Below are positions 18,371 to 26,944 of a DNA stretch of 64,000 nucleotides, piece by piece (position 1 is the stretch's first letter; each line of letters opens with the position of its first letter). Source of the stretch: Campylobacter sp. RM16192 (lineage in GTDB: Bacteria > Campylobacterota > Campylobacteria > Campylobacterales > Campylobacteraceae). Made by a program: the position numbers and the translations under genes. The notes below the pieces were generated by a model, which saw only the letters and a list, made by a program, of their open reading frames with translations, ran no database searches and had not been told where the DNA came from. Location: contig NZ_CP012552.1 in NCBI RefSeq assembly GCF_004803855.2, positions 1,736,001 to 1,800,000 of the forward strand, written 5' to 3'.

Positions 18371-19140
18371 GTTTTTCAAATATGCTTGAAGCTAAAAATT
18401 TATCGTTTAGTTATGGGAATTTTGCGCTTAAAAACATAAATTTAAGCGTTAAAAGAGGCACGATCTGCGGACTGCTTGGAGCAAACGGAAGCGGCAAGAG
18501 CACATTTTTTAACTGCTGCATGAATTTCTTAGAGCTTAAAGAGGGGGAGATCCTCATCAATTCGCAAAGCTCAAACCGCAAGGACTCATCTTGGCTGGCT
18601 AAAAATATCGCTTACGTAGCTCAAAATTTGGAGCTAAATTTCCCATTTTACGCAAAAGATATCGTGCTCATGGGGCGCTCTCCTCACATAAAAAGCATAT
18701 TTGGTCCAAGCAAAAAGGATAAGCAGATAGTGCGCGAGGCGATGGAATTTATCGGTATATCAGAGCTTGCCGATAAGCGCATGAGCGAACTTAGCGGCGG
18801 GCAGCGCCAGCTTGTATTTATCGCGCGTGCTTTGGCGCAAGAGACACCTTTGATGCTGCTTGATGAGCCCACATCCGCGCTTGATTTTAAAAACCAAATT
18901 TTGCTTTGGAAAATTTTGCAAAAGATCGCAAGCGAAGGCAAAACGATCATGATATGCACGCATGAGCCAAACCATATATTATGGTTTTGCGATGAGGTCG
19001 TGGCGTTTGACAAGGGCGAAGTAGTAGCTAGAGGCAAGGTAAAAGATATCATAAACAATGAGTTTTTAAAGCGAATTTACGGCGATACTTGCAAATTTAA
19101 AAGCCTCAAAGAGCGCGATATCATATTTCCGAATTTATAA
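18367..19140 (+). CDS. FecE-type ABC transporter ATPase
   Basis: Nucleotide-binding subunit of the importer. Walker A GANGSGKSTFF (about residues 40-48), signature LSGGQRQLVFIARAL (about 138), Walker B LMLLDEPTSALD (about 158) and H-loop CTHEPNH. 257 residues, usual for FecE/BtuD. ATGA overlap with the permease. The three genes form a closed operon with no outer-membrane receptor or TonB gene next to it. Confidence 0.93.
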   Translation: MSFSNMLEAKNLSFSYGNFALKNINLSVKRGTICGLLGANGSGKSTFFNCCMNFLELKEGEILINSQSSNRKDSSWLAKNIAYVAQNLELNFPFYAKDIVLMGRSPHIKSIFGPSKKDKQIVREAMEFIGISELADKRMSELSGGQRQLVFIARALAQETPLMLLDEPTSALDFKNQILLWKILQKIASEGKTIMICTHEPNHILWFCDEVVAFDKGEVVARGKVKDIINNEFLKRIYGDTCKFKSLKERDIIFPNL

Positions 19141-19188
19141 TTTTAACTTCTAAACAGATACAATTGGCTTTAAATTTAGGAATTTAAA

Positions 19189-19650
19189 GTGAAAGAGAAA
19201 ATTTTAGTAAGTGCGTGCCTGCTTGGCATAAACTGCAAATACAACGGCTCAAGCAACCAAACAAAAGAGCTTGAGCGCAAATTTAAACATCTTGCTTTGA
19301 ACTATGAAATTTTATCCGTCTGCCCCGAAGAGCTTGGCGGGCTTGCAACTCCAAGAGAGGTAGCTGAGATAAATGGAGAAAAAGTCTTTACAAAAAGCGG
19401 CAAAGACGTAACCGAGCAGTTTTCAAAAGGGGCTAAAATTTGTGCCGATCTAGCCTTAAAAAATGGCTGCAAATTCGCCGTTTTAAAATCTAAAAGCCCA
19501 AGTTGCGGAAGCGAATTTATATACGACGGGACATTTAGCAAAACTCTTAAAACAGGCGATGGCTTTACGGCAAGAGCTCTAAAGCAACTCGGTGTAAAAA
19601 TTTTAGATGAAAATTTCAGTTTAGATGATGAAATAAATTTAATCATCTAG
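19189..19650 (+). CDS. DUF523 family protein
   Basis: Small cytosolic protein of unknown function. Opens KILVSACLLGINCKYNG, then SVCPEELGGLATPREVAEI, then CKFAVLKSKSPSCGSEFIYDG; the conserved Cys residues in these three segments suggest a metal or sulfur site. 153 residues. Start is GTG at 19189. Spacing of about 50 bases from the ABC operon; may be read through from it or be separate. Confidence 0.8.
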   Translation: MKEKILVSACLLGINCKYNGSSNQTKELERKFKHLALNYEILSVCPEELGGLATPREVAEINGEKVFTKSGKDVTEQFSKGAKICADLALKNGCKFAVLKSKSPSCGSEFIYDGTFSKTLKTGDGFTARALKQLGVKILDENFSLDDEINLII

Positions 19651-19665
19651 CACATTATTTAAATT

Positions 19666-19758
19666 TTAAAGCCAGTAATGCTTTTTGGTAGTTGAATCAA
19701 ATAAAAAATCGCCAAGCACAGTCAAAAAATTACTAAGCAAGATAAATTTTAATAACAT
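19666..19758 (-). CDS. Possible 30-residue hydrophobic peptide
   Basis: Minus-strand ATG at 19758 preceded by AAAGG at suitable distance. The product starts MLLKFILLSNFLTVLGDFLF and ends DSTTKKHYWL: one membrane-like segment and a charged tail. It sits between the convergent DUF523 gene and the tRNA. Ribosome site and membrane profile support it, but there is no family recognition, and AT-rich DNA makes such frames by chance. Confidence 0.3.
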   Translation of the reverse strand: MLLKFILLSNFLTVLGDFLFDSTTKKHYWL

Positions 19759-19827
19759 AAATCTGCCTTTGAAATTTAAATTTAACTTCTGATAAATAAA
19801 TTTAAAATAAATTTAACTTTAACTTGC

Positions 19828-19833
19828 TACAAT
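19828..19833 (+). promoter_or_regulatory. Probable -10 element of tRNA-Val gene
   Basis: TACAAT lies 15 bases before the first base of the tRNA, in an AT-rich context typical for Campylobacter promoters that often lack a clear -35. Confidence 0.45.
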
Positions 19834-19848
19834 ACACACCTATTTGAT

Positions 19849-19924
19849 GGTCGCGTAGCTCAGCTGGTAGAGCACTACCTTGACATGGTAGTGGTCGGAG
19901 GTTCAAGTCCTCTCGTGGCCACCA
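19849..19924 (+). tRNA. tRNA-Val (anticodon GAC)
   Basis: Full cloverleaf of 76 bases with encoded CCA. The acceptor stem GGTCGCG pairs with CGTGGCC (two G-T pairs), the anticodon stem is CTACC/GGTAG around loop TTGACAT giving anticodon GAC, and the T arm is GGAGG TTCAAGT CCTCT. No integrase gene or repeated 3' end next to it, so no sign of use as an insertion site in this window. Confidence 0.95.
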
Positions 19925-20075
19925 TCTTCATCAAAATAAAATCACAAGATAACATTTAGTTCAAATCTATAAAACATTAAATTTAAATTCTATTTTTCAT
20001 ATTTCAAATACTAAAAATTAAAGTAAAATTATTTTTTAATATAGATAATAAATTTTTGAAATTTAAAAATTAGGC

Positions 20076-20105
20076 TTGCGGAAAGGCAACCACCCCTTTC
20101 CGCAA
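20076..20105 (+). promoter_or_regulatory. 11-bp hairpin directly upstream of a short ORF
   Basis: Perfect stem TTGCGGAAAGG / CCTTTCCGCAA with an eight-base loop. It is GC-rich against a very AT-rich background and ends six bases before the GGGAG ribosome site of a 19-codon ORF. No T tract follows on the plus strand, so it is not a standard terminator for the tRNA transcript; a leader or cis-regulatory RNA is possible. On the minus strand a loose T-rich stretch follows it. Confidence 0.55.
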
Positions 20106-20119
20106 AAATCGGGAGAAAA

Positions 20120-20179
20120 ATGAATCAAAACAATGCAAAGACGAGATATTGCACGATCCATTTACAAGCCAAATACTAA
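20120..20179 (+). CDS. Possible 19-residue leader peptide
   Basis: Short ORF with GGGAG five bases before its ATG. Product MNQNNAKTRYCTIHLQAKY. It follows the hairpin at 20076 and precedes thrS by about 216 bases. It is too short to classify. It could be a leader peptide, or the remnant of a regulated gene that was lost. It has two Thr codons, not a run, so classical attenuation of thrS is not evident. Confidence 0.35.
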   Translation: MNQNNAKTRYCTIHLQAKY

Positions 20180-20395
20180 CATCAAATTTCTTAAAGTATA
20201 ATTAAGTATATTAATAACAATGAGGCTTAAGCAAGTATGTTACAAAAGCTCAAAAATTCAAAATTTAGGCATAAAATTTCAACATAGATAAACCATCGGC
20301 AAACAAAATATTAAGTAAAGCTTAAATTCATTTTAGATAAAATCTTACATCATTCTTTTGTTGTTTAAAAGAATATTCGGTAAAAAAGGAAAGAC

Positions 20396-22216
20396 ATGAG
20401 CGATATAATCGCATACAAACTAAACGGAGAGATAGTTGATACACAAAGTATTGGAGATAATGTAAATTCAGCCGAGCCTGTGTATTTTGATAATTCAAAA
20501 GATGCTCTAAATGTCATTCGCCACAGCTGCGCACACCTTATGGCAGAGGCGATCAAGAGCATTTACCCTCAAGCAAAATTTTTCGTAGGGCCTGCGATAG
20601 AGGATGGATTTTACTACGATTTTAGAGTTGATGAGACTGGAACCAAGCTTGGCGAAGCTGATTTGGAGGCTGTCGAAGCTAAGATGAAAGAGCTGGTTGA
20701 GGCAAAAAAAGATATAGTTAAAACCTGTTTTTCAAAAAAAGAGATAAGCGAGAGATTTAAGGATGATGATCTCAAACAAGAGGTTTTAAAGCGCATTCCT
20801 GACGGGCCTGTAAGCATGTATTCGCAAGGAATTTTTGAAGATATCTGCCGCGGACCACACGTGCCAAATACTAAATTTTTAAGATTTTTCAAACTTACTC
20901 GCGTAGCAGGAGCCTATCTTGGCGGCGATGAAACACGCGAAATGCTAAACAGAATTTACGGCACGGCATACGCTGAAAAAGAGAGCTTAAAAGAGCATAT
21001 AAGAGTTATTGAAGAGGCTAAAAAGCGCGATCACCGCAAGCTTGGAACCGAGATGAAACTCTTTACGTTTGATGATGAGATCGGAGGCGGACTTCCGCTA
21101 TGGCTACCAAACGGCGGAAGATTAAGAAGCAAGCTAGAGCAAATTTTATTCAGAGCTCACAGAGAGCGCGGATATGAGCCTGTGCGAGGTCCTGAAATTT
21201 TAAAAGCAGACGCTTGGAAAAAGAGCGGACACTACGTAAACTACAAAGAAAATATGTATTTTACAGTTATCGACGAGCAAGAATACGGCATAAAGCCGAT
21301 GAACTGCGTCGGACACATCAAAGTATATCAAGACGAAATTCGCTCTTACCGCGACTTGCCACTTAAGTTTTTTGAATACGGCGTAGTGCATCGCCATGAA
21401 AAAAGCGGCGTTTTGCACGGACTTTTCAGAGTTCGCGAATTTACGCAAGATGATGCACATATATTTTGTATGCCAAGCCAGATAAAAGAAAATATCCTTG
21501 AAATTTTAAGCTTTGTAGATAACATCATGCAAAATTTCGGCTTTGAATACGAAATGGAAATTTCAACAAAGCCAGCTAAAGCGATCGGCGATGACGCCAT
21601 CTGGGAGGTCGCAACTCAAGCGCTTAAAGACGCTCTTGATGAAAACGGATTTAAATACGGTATCGACGAAGGCGGCGGAGCGTTTTATGGACCAAAGATA
21701 GACATCAAGATAACAGACGCGCTTAAACGCAAATGGCAGTGCGGAACGATTCAGGTTGATTTTAACCTACCTGAGAGGTTTGAACTTGGCTACATCGACA
21801 GCAACAACGAGCGCCAACGCCCTGTAATGCTTCACCGCGCACTACTTGGAAGCTTTGAGAGATTTATAGGAATTTTGATAGAGCATACAAGCGGAGAGTT
21901 GCCGTTTTTCGTAGCGCCTACGCAGGTTGTGGTCGTGCCAATTAGCGACGCACACTTAGACTACGCAAAAGAGATAGCACAAGAGCTTAGAAGAATAGGC
22001 GTTGATAGCGAAATTTCAGGCAAAAACGAAAGCCTAAACAAACGCATTAGAAGTGCTGAAAAACAACGCGTACCTATGATCATAGTACTTGGCGACAACG
22101 AAGTGGTAAACCGCACGGTAGCGCTAAGAGATCGCAGAAGTAGAGAGCAAAAAGATATGAAACTAGACGAATTTACCAATTTATTAAAGGAGAAACTGAG
22201 TGAGGTACATTTTTGA
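20396..22216 (+). CDS. thrS: Threonyl-tRNA synthetase
   Basis: Charges tRNA-Thr. Editing domain near residues 40-200 with [11 protein letters not shown] and [14 protein letters not shown]; class II catalytic core follows with [17 protein letters not shown], the zinc-site MNCVGH near residue 302, [26 protein letters not shown], and motif 3 [17 protein letters not shown]. Anticodon domain begins near residue 505. 606 residues; the N-terminal TGS part is shortened to about 40 residues, as I expect in this group. AAAGGAAAG ribosome site. First gene of thrS-infC. Confidence 0.96.
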   Translation: MSDIIAYKLNGEIVDTQSIGDNVNSAEPVYFDNSKDALNVIRHSCAHLMAEAIKSIYPQAKFFVGPAIEDGFYYDFRVDETGTKLGEADLEAVEAKMKELVEAKKDIVKTCFSKKEISERFKDDDLKQEVLKRIPDGPVSMYSQGIFEDICRGPHVPNTKFLRFFKLTRVAGAYLGGDETREMLNRIYGTAYAEKESLKEHIRVIEEAKKRDHRKLGTEMKLFTFDDEIGGGLPLWLPNGGRLRSKLEQILFRAHRERGYEPVRGPEILKADAWKKSGHYVNYKENMYFTVIDEQEYGIKPMNCVGHIKVYQDEIRSYRDLPLKFFEYGVVHRHEKSGVLHGLFRVREFTQDDAHIFCMPSQIKENILEILSFVDNIMQNFGFEYEMEISTKPAKAIGDDAIWEVATQALKDALDENGFKYGIDEGGGAFYGPKIDIKITDALKRKWQCGTIQVDFNLPERFELGYIDSNNERQRPVMLHRALLGSFERFIGILIEHTSGELPFFVAPTQVVVVPISDAHLDYAKEIAQELRRIGVDSEISGKNESLNKRIRSAEKQRVPMIIVLGDNEVVNRTVALRDRRSREQKDMKLDEFTNLLKEKLSEVHF

Positions 22217-22728
22217 GTAAAGAAGAAGTATTGCTCAACGAAGATATAAGAGCGAGTGAAGTAAGATGTGTCGGTGATGACGGCACAAGCTATGGCGTTA
22301 TCTCAAGAGATGAGGCTTTAAAAATCGCTGAAAAACAAGGGCTTGATCTAGTTTTGATCGCGCCTGATGCAAAGCCACCTGTTTGCAAAATCATGGACTA
22401 CGGAAAATTCCGTTACCAACAAGAAAAAAAGCAAAAAGAGGCTAAGAAAAAGCAAAAAGTTATCGATGTTAAGGAGATAAAACTATCGGTAAAAATAGCT
22501 CAAAATGACATAAACTACAAAGTAAAACATGCGCTTGAGTTCCTTGAAGAGGGCAAGCACGTGAAATTTAGAGTGTTTCTAAAAGGTCGCGAGATGGCAA
22601 CTCCAGAAGCCGGTGTCGTCATGCTTGAAAAAGTTTGGGAGATGATTAAAGAAGCAGGTAATAGAGATAAAGAGCCGATGATAGAGGGCCGCTATGTCAA
22701 TATGCTTGTAACACCAAAAAAAGGTTAA
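22213..22728 (+). CDS. infC: Translation initiation factor IF-3
   Basis: Prevents subunit joining and proofreads start codons. N-domain with [22 protein letters not shown] and [15 protein letters not shown], a Lys-rich linker ([14 protein letters not shown]), and C-domain [18 protein letters not shown] ... [13 protein letters not shown]. The start is TTG at 22213, overlapping the thrS stop (TTGA), with GAGG seven bases before. A non-ATG start is common for infC because IF-3 discriminates against such codons, giving self-control; this is family knowledge, not shown here. 171 residues. Confidence 0.96.
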   Translation: MSKEEVLLNEDIRASEVRCVGDDGTSYGVISRDEALKIAEKQGLDLVLIAPDAKPPVCKIMDYGKFRYQQEKKQKEAKKKQKVIDVKEIKLSVKIAQNDINYKVKHALEFLEEGKHVKFRVFLKGREMATPEAGVVMLEKVWEMIKEAGNRDKEPMIEGRYVNMLVTPKKG

Positions 22729-22732
22729 TCAA

Positions 22733-22770
22733 ATATGACATAAGCCCTTTAATTAGGGCTTATGTCATAT
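22733..22770. terminator. Bidirectional terminator after infC
   Basis: Perfect 16-bp inverted repeat ATATGACATAAGCCCT / AGGGCTTATGTCATAT with a TTAATT loop, starting five bases after the infC stop, between convergent genes. Confidence 0.8.
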
Positions 22771-22820
22771 TCAAATTTGCTTCTTAAATTTTAAGCAATA
22801 TTCCTATGTAAATTTATCCA

Positions 22821-23351
22821 CTAAATTTTACTATTTGGAATGATAACTTCGGCTATCAGGCGATTTTCTTCCTCTATCCTCTTATAAAGTACAAACGCAT
22901 AAAACGGCAAGATAAACACAGCCGAATAAAGTGCATGACAAAGCAGAGCAAGTCCGATAAGCTCAGGCACGATATTTAAGAAATAATTTGGATGTTTAAC
23001 AACTCTAAAAAGCCAGTGGTCGTTAAATTTATGCTCGTTTGCTATCATGAGCTTAACTGTCCAAATTCCTTTTAAAAGCTGCGTAACTACATATAACATA
23101 ACTAAAGCAAACGCCACAAGCACACATCCTAAAAGCCCTTGTATATCAAGCTCAGCTCGCCTTAAAACAGCTTCAACAAGGCATGAAAAATAAAATAATA
23201 TATGCAAGATTGTAAGTCTTTTTGAGTTTTGCACTCCATACTCTCTGCCGCCATTTGCAAGTATCGCCTGCTCGTTTTGCTTTGAAACTTTAAGAAACGC
23301 GAGCCTTATGATAAATATCACGACAACGATAATAACAACACTATAATCCAT
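22821..23351 (-). CDS. Isoprenylcysteine carboxyl methyltransferase-like membrane protein
   Basis: Membrane protein of the ICMT/PEMT-like methyltransferase family. Four to five spans; the C-terminal SAM-binding motif RVVKHPNYFLNIVPELIGLAL followed by YKRIEEENRLI matches the conserved pattern (HPxYxxN...E...EE). Start placed at ATG 23351 (DYSVVIIVVV follows). About 176 residues. Substrate in bacteria is generally unknown. It is inserted on the opposite strand between infC and rpmI. Confidence 0.75.
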   Translation of the reverse strand: MDYSVVIIVVVIFIIRLAFLKVSKQNEQAILANGGREYGVQNSKRLTILHILFYFSCLVEAVLRRAELDIQGLLGCVLVAFALVMLYVVTQLLKGIWTVKLMIANEHKFNDHWLFRVVKHPNYFLNIVPELIGLALLCHALYSAVFILPFYAFVLYKRIEEENRLIAEVIIPNSKI

Positions 23352-23491
23352 AAATTTTGCCTTTAAAAATAAAATCAAAGCGCAAAAGATAGCAAATTTA
23401 CCCTTAAATTTTTAGATTATCTAAGAATTAAATAAGATCAATTTTGTAAATACAATTTTATAAAATTTAAATTCTTTAAAGAAATTTTAGG

Positions 23492-23497
23492 TATAAT
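23492..23497 (+). promoter_or_regulatory. -10 element of rpmI-rplT
   Basis: TATAAT about 45 bases before the rpmI start, followed by a small TCTTAC / GTAAGA inverted repeat around CTTAAGA just before the ribosome site. The small hairpin could be part of a ribosomal-protein leader but is short. Confidence 0.55.
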
Positions 23498-23541
23498 CCA
23501 TCTCTTACCTTAAGAGTAAGAAAAATTTTAAAAGGATTAGT

Positions 23542-23733
23542 ATGCCTAAAATGAAGTCAGTTCGTGGTGCTGCTAAACGTTTTAAAGTGGGTAAAAATAA
23601 GATTAAAAGAGGCTCAGCATTTAGAAGCCACATTTTAACTAAAAAATCTCGCAACAGAAAAAGAGATTTAAGAAGCCCTCAATACGTTGATAGCACGAAT
23701 GTTGCAAGCGTTAGATCAATGCTTTGCATGTAA
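23542..23733 (+). CDS. rpmI: 50S ribosomal protein L35
   Basis: 63-residue basic protein with the L35 signature [17 protein letters not shown] and [27 protein letters not shown] ribosome site. First gene of rpmI-rplT; separated from infC here by a convergent methyltransferase gene, so the usual infC-rpmI-rplT operon is split. Confidence 0.96.
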   Translation: MPKMKSVRGAAKRFKVGKNKIKRGSAFRSHILTKKSRNRKRDLRSPQYVDSTNVASVRSMLCM

Positions 23734-23824
23734 GTTTAAGTTTTTGACACAAGGTCATTCAAACTCCCCCAAATTTAGGGGCAAGATTCGCTTAGCGAAC
23801 GCCAATTTCTAAAAAAGGATAAAT

Positions 23825-24181
23825 ATGGCAAGAGTAAAAACAGGCGTAGTTAGAAGAAGACGCCATAAAAAGGTATTGAAGCTAGCTCGTGGCTTTTACA
23901 GCGGTAGACGCAAACACTTTAGAAAAGCTAAAGAGCAGTTAGAAAGAAGTTTAGTATATGCTTACAGAGACAGACGCGCGAAAAAACGCGACTTTAGACG
24001 TCTTTGGATAGTTAGAATCAACGCTGCTTGCAGACTAAATGATATCAGCTATTCACGCTTTATAAACGGTCTTAAGAAAGCAAATATCGAATTAGATAGA
24101 AAAATTTTAGCCGATATGGCTATGAATGACCCAAAAGCTTTTGCACAAATTGCTTCACAAGCAAAGGCTGCTTTAAAATAA
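23825..24181 (+). CDS. rplT: 50S ribosomal protein L20
   Basis: Early-assembly 23S rRNA-binding protein. Begins [22 protein letters not shown] and has the L20 signature [17 protein letters not shown] near residue 55. 118 residues. AAAAAAGGA precedes the ATG. Lies about 90 bases after rpmI; the spacer has CCCCCAAATTTAGGGG, a short hairpin that may belong to a leader. Confidence 0.96.
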   Translation: MARVKTGVVRRRRHKKVLKLARGFYSGRRKHFRKAKEQLERSLVYAYRDRRAKKRDFRRLWIVRINAACRLNDISYSRFINGLKKANIELDRKILADMAMNDPKAFAQIASQAKAALK

Positions 24182-24186
24182 TTTCA

Positions 24187-24214
24187 AATTTCTCGCTCGC
24201 TTGGGCGAGAAATT
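24187..24214 (+). terminator. Terminator after rplT
   Basis: Inverted repeat AATTTCTCGC / GCGAGAAATT (10 bp) with an eight-base loop, six bases after the rplT stop. Confidence 0.6.
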
Positions 24215-24244
24215 CTTCTAACTCCAACTTTTATACATCATTGC

Positions 24245-24276
24245 AATGAATATTAATAAAAATGAATATTAATAAA
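24245..24276. repeat. Two tandem 16-bp repeats in a gene-free gap
   Basis: AATGAATATTAATAAA occurs twice back to back with no mismatch. The gap from 24215 to 24521 otherwise holds no recognisable gene or RNA; it separates convergent rplT and dapF. Confidence 0.7.
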
Positions 24277-24521
24277 ATGGAAAAACTGCTAAATTCTCTA
24301 TTTCTCAAAAGTGCAAAGCTGGTTTGAATAGCTCTCTACCCTCTACATGAACAACATTAATTTTTAACTACTGACACTTTTAAAGACTACAGCATAAACA
24401 TGTTTTTATTTTATCCAGTACTATCACCACACTAAAAACAGAAACCAAAATCAATAATCATACTTTGTCAAATCAAGCTATCACATGCAGGCTAACGGCA
24501 AGAAGCAAACTAGGCCAAATT

Positions 24522-25265
24522 TTACTCCATAAAATTCGCATCAAAGCAGTGTCTTACCTTGCCTTTAAAAAATATCTTTTCATCATTAAGTCTTAAACCA
24601 AGCTCTTCACCACTCTTTGGAAAGACAGAAATTTGCTCTTTTAAACCCAAATTTTTAACTCCGGCATAAAAGCATGCTGCCATACCGGTTCCGCAAGCAT
24701 TTGTCTCAGCCTCAACTCCGCGCTCATAGGTTCTAACAAGTAAATTTCCGCCCTCAACTTTGGCAAAATTTACGTTTGCATTACGGTTTTGACGCATTTT
24801 ACGAGCTAAATTTAGATCAAATTCACTCAAATCCTCACAAAAACTAACAAGATGCGGCACACCCGTATCATAAAAGTACCACTCTCGCCCTTCCTCACTA
24901 AATTTATCCGCTAACTTAACCGGACTTGTTAGTTCAACCTCCACCATATCGCCGCTTACGCTACCTCTAACGCTTCCTGCGCCTGTGGCTAGCGTTATAT
25001 TATTTGCGTTAGTTAGTTTGTTAGTAACGGCATATAAAAGCGCCACACGAGAGCCGTTACCACACATTGCCGCATAACTTCCATCGTTGTTATAAAACTC
25101 CCATTTTATGCCGTTTTCAAAAGGAAGTAGCACGATAAACCCATCAGCTCCTATGCCGTTAAATCTATCGCAAAGTCTTTTAGCTAACTCGCTTCGATCC
25201 TCACTAACAAAAGTGTGAAATATAACAAAATCATTGCCGCTTGCGTTATACTTTGATACTCTCAT
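24522..25265 (-). CDS. dapF: Diaminopimelate epimerase
   Basis: Converts LL- to meso-diaminopimelate for peptidoglycan and lysine. The two catalytic Cys are seen in AMCGNGSRVALLY near residue 68 and ETNACGTGMAACFY near residue 190; opening KYNASGNDFVIFH is typical. 247 residues. ATG with AAAGGC site; the first 20 bases overlap the end of coaE, so the pair is coupled. Confidence 0.94.
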   Translation of the reverse strand: MRVSKYNASGNDFVIFHTFVSEDRSELAKRLCDRFNGIGADGFIVLLPFENGIKWEFYNNDGSYAAMCGNGSRVALLYAVTNKLTNANNITLATGAGSVRGSVSGDMVEVELTSPVKLADKFSEEGREWYFYDTGVPHLVSFCEDLSEFDLNLARKMRQNRNANVNFAKVEGGNLLVRTYERGVEAETNACGTGMAACFYAGVKNLGLKEQISVFPKSGEELGLRLNDEKIFFKGKVRHCFDANFME

Positions 25266-25854
25266 ATCTGCCTTTCAAATTTCTTAAAAACTCCTCAGTT
25301 TGCGCCTGTAAATCTCTTAAATTTCCGCTATTATCTATAACAAAGTCAGCCATTTCGCGCTTTATTTCTATATCCATTTGAAGCTCTACTCGCTTTTTAG
25401 CCTCTTCATAGCTTAAGCTATTTCGCTTCATCACACGCTCTATAAGTGTTTTTGTAGGCGCATAGACAACTATAATTTGCTTAAATTCAGCCTTACCAAG
25501 CCCTTCAAAATAAAGCGGAATATCAACAAAATAAGGCAAATTTTTAGCTTCAAGCTTCGTGCAAAGCTCATAAATTTTTGCATTTATCCTTGGATGAAGC
25601 AAATTTTCAAGCCATTTAAGCGCCTCTTTATCATTAAATACGATTGCGCCGAGCTTTTTTCGATCTATCTTGCCTTGATATAAAATTTCCTCGCCAAATT
25701 TCCCGATAACCTCATCTTTGCACGCTTCAAGCTCATCGTGAGATATAGTATCAGCATCGATCACCTCAAAGCCGTGCATCCTAAGAAGGTTTAAAAACGT
25801 GCTTTTACCGCTTCCGATTGTGCCGGTAATGACAAAAGCATTGCTAAATTTCAT
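25246..25854 (-). CDS. coaE: Dephospho-CoA kinase
   Basis: Final step of CoA synthesis. P-loop ITGTIGSGKSTFLNLL at residues 9-24, then VIDADTISHDEL, LLHPRINAKIYE and DIPLYFEG, all standard for CoaE. The start is taken as ATG 25854 (a TTG directly before it is an alternative). About 202 residues. Overlaps dapF downstream; divergent from purM. Confidence 0.93.
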   Translation of the reverse strand: MKFSNAFVITGTIGSGKSTFLNLLRMHGFEVIDADTISHDELEACKDEVIGKFGEEILYQGKIDRKKLGAIVFNDKEALKWLENLLHPRINAKIYELCTKLEAKNLPYFVDIPLYFEGLGKAEFKQIIVVYAPTKTLIERVMKRNSLSYEEAKKRVELQMDIEIKREMADFVIDNSGNLRDLQAQTEEFLRNLKGRYESIKV

Positions 25855-25930
25855 CAAATTTTGCCTTGGGTTTTTAATTCGATTTTAGCAAGTTTTAGCT
25901 AAAATTAGGCAAATTTCAAAAAGGGATAAA

Positions 25931-26914
25931 ATGATAAGCTACAAAGACGCTGGAGTGGATATAGATGCTGGAAACAGCTTTGTTGAGGAGATCAAACCAT
26001 ACGTAAAATCAACCTTTACTCCGCTAGTCTTAGGCGGTATCGGGTCATTTTCAGGCGCTATAAAACTACCAAGTGGATATAAAAATCCTGCCATTTTAGG
26101 CGCAACCGATGGAGTTGGAACCAAGCTTCGCCTCGCAATAGACGCAAACAAATTTGATACAGTTGGTCAAGATCTCGTGGCAATGTGCGTAAACGACCTT
26201 ATCTGCAACTTCGCTACTCCGCTTTTTTTCCTAGACTACTACGCAACGGCAAAACTTGATATAAATAGCGCAGTAACCGTAGTTAAAGGCATCGCTGAAG
26301 GCTGCAAGTTAGCTCAGTGCGCACTTATCGGGGGCGAAACTGCCGAGATGCCATCCATGTATGAAGGCAAAGACTTTGATCTAGCCGGCTTTGCGGTAGG
26401 CATGGCGGAGATAGATGAGATAGATAGAAGCAAATTCGTAAAAGAAGGCAACGTGCTAATAGCGCTTCCAAGCAGCGGGCTTCACTCTAACGGATTTTCT
26501 TTGGCGCGAAGAGTGGTAAGCGAACTGGGGCTTAAATTTGACGACAAGATAGAAGGCAAAGCGCTTATAGATGTGTTGCTTGAGCCAACCAGAATTTATG
26601 TGAGCGACTTTTTACGCCTAAAAGACAAGATAAATGCTCTTGCTCACATTACAGGTGGCGGACTGGTCGAGAATTTACCTCGTGTATTTCCTGAAGGACT
26701 TGGTGCAAAGATAGAAAAATCAGCCATCAAAACGCCTGAAATTTTTAAAATCATCGCTCAAAAAGTAAACGAAGAAGAGATGATGAGAACTTTTAATATG
26801 GGCGTTGGCTTGGTGCTTGTAGTTAGCAAAGATAAGGTTGATAGCGTACTGGCTGATTCTGATGGCTACATAATCGGAGAAGTTGTTAAAGGTAAAGGTG
26901 TAGAGTTAGTTTAA
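25931..26914 (+). CDS. purM: Phosphoribosylformylglycinamidine cyclo-ligase
   Basis: AIR synthetase, fifth step of purine synthesis. Opens ISYKDAGVDIDAGNSFVE; GATDGVGTKLRLA near residue 57 and GGETAEMPSMY near residue 132 are the ATP/substrate motifs; HITGGGLVENLPRVFP follows near 240. 327 residues. AAAGGG ribosome site. Monocistronic, with a strong terminator beyond. Confidence 0.95.
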   Translation: MISYKDAGVDIDAGNSFVEEIKPYVKSTFTPLVLGGIGSFSGAIKLPSGYKNPAILGATDGVGTKLRLAIDANKFDTVGQDLVAMCVNDLICNFATPLFFLDYYATAKLDINSAVTVVKGIAEGCKLAQCALIGGETAEMPSMYEGKDFDLAGFAVGMAEIDEIDRSKFVKEGNVLIALPSSGLHSNGFSLARRVVSELGLKFDDKIEGKALIDVLLEPTRIYVSDFLRLKDKINALAHITGGGLVENLPRVFPEGLGAKIEKSAIKTPEIFKIIAQKVNEEEMMRTFNMGVGLVLVVSKDKVDSVLADSDGYIIGEVVKGKGVELV

Positions 26915-26944
26915 AAATTTTGGTGCAAACTCGCACCAAAATTT
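26915..26944. terminator. Bidirectional terminator between purM and the AGCS symporter gene
   Basis: 12-bp inverted repeat AAATTTTGGTGC / GCACCAAAATTT with AAACTC loop, starting right after the purM TAA and running into the last codons of the convergent gene. Confidence 0.8.

Noticed and set aside
19849..19924. tRNA-Val as attachment site of an integrated element
   Set aside because: No integrase gene and no duplicate of the tRNA 3' end seen within the window.
23734..23824. Known L20 leader structure between rpmI and rplT
   Set aside because: Only a short CCCC/GGGG hairpin is visible; too little to call a ribosomal-protein leader.
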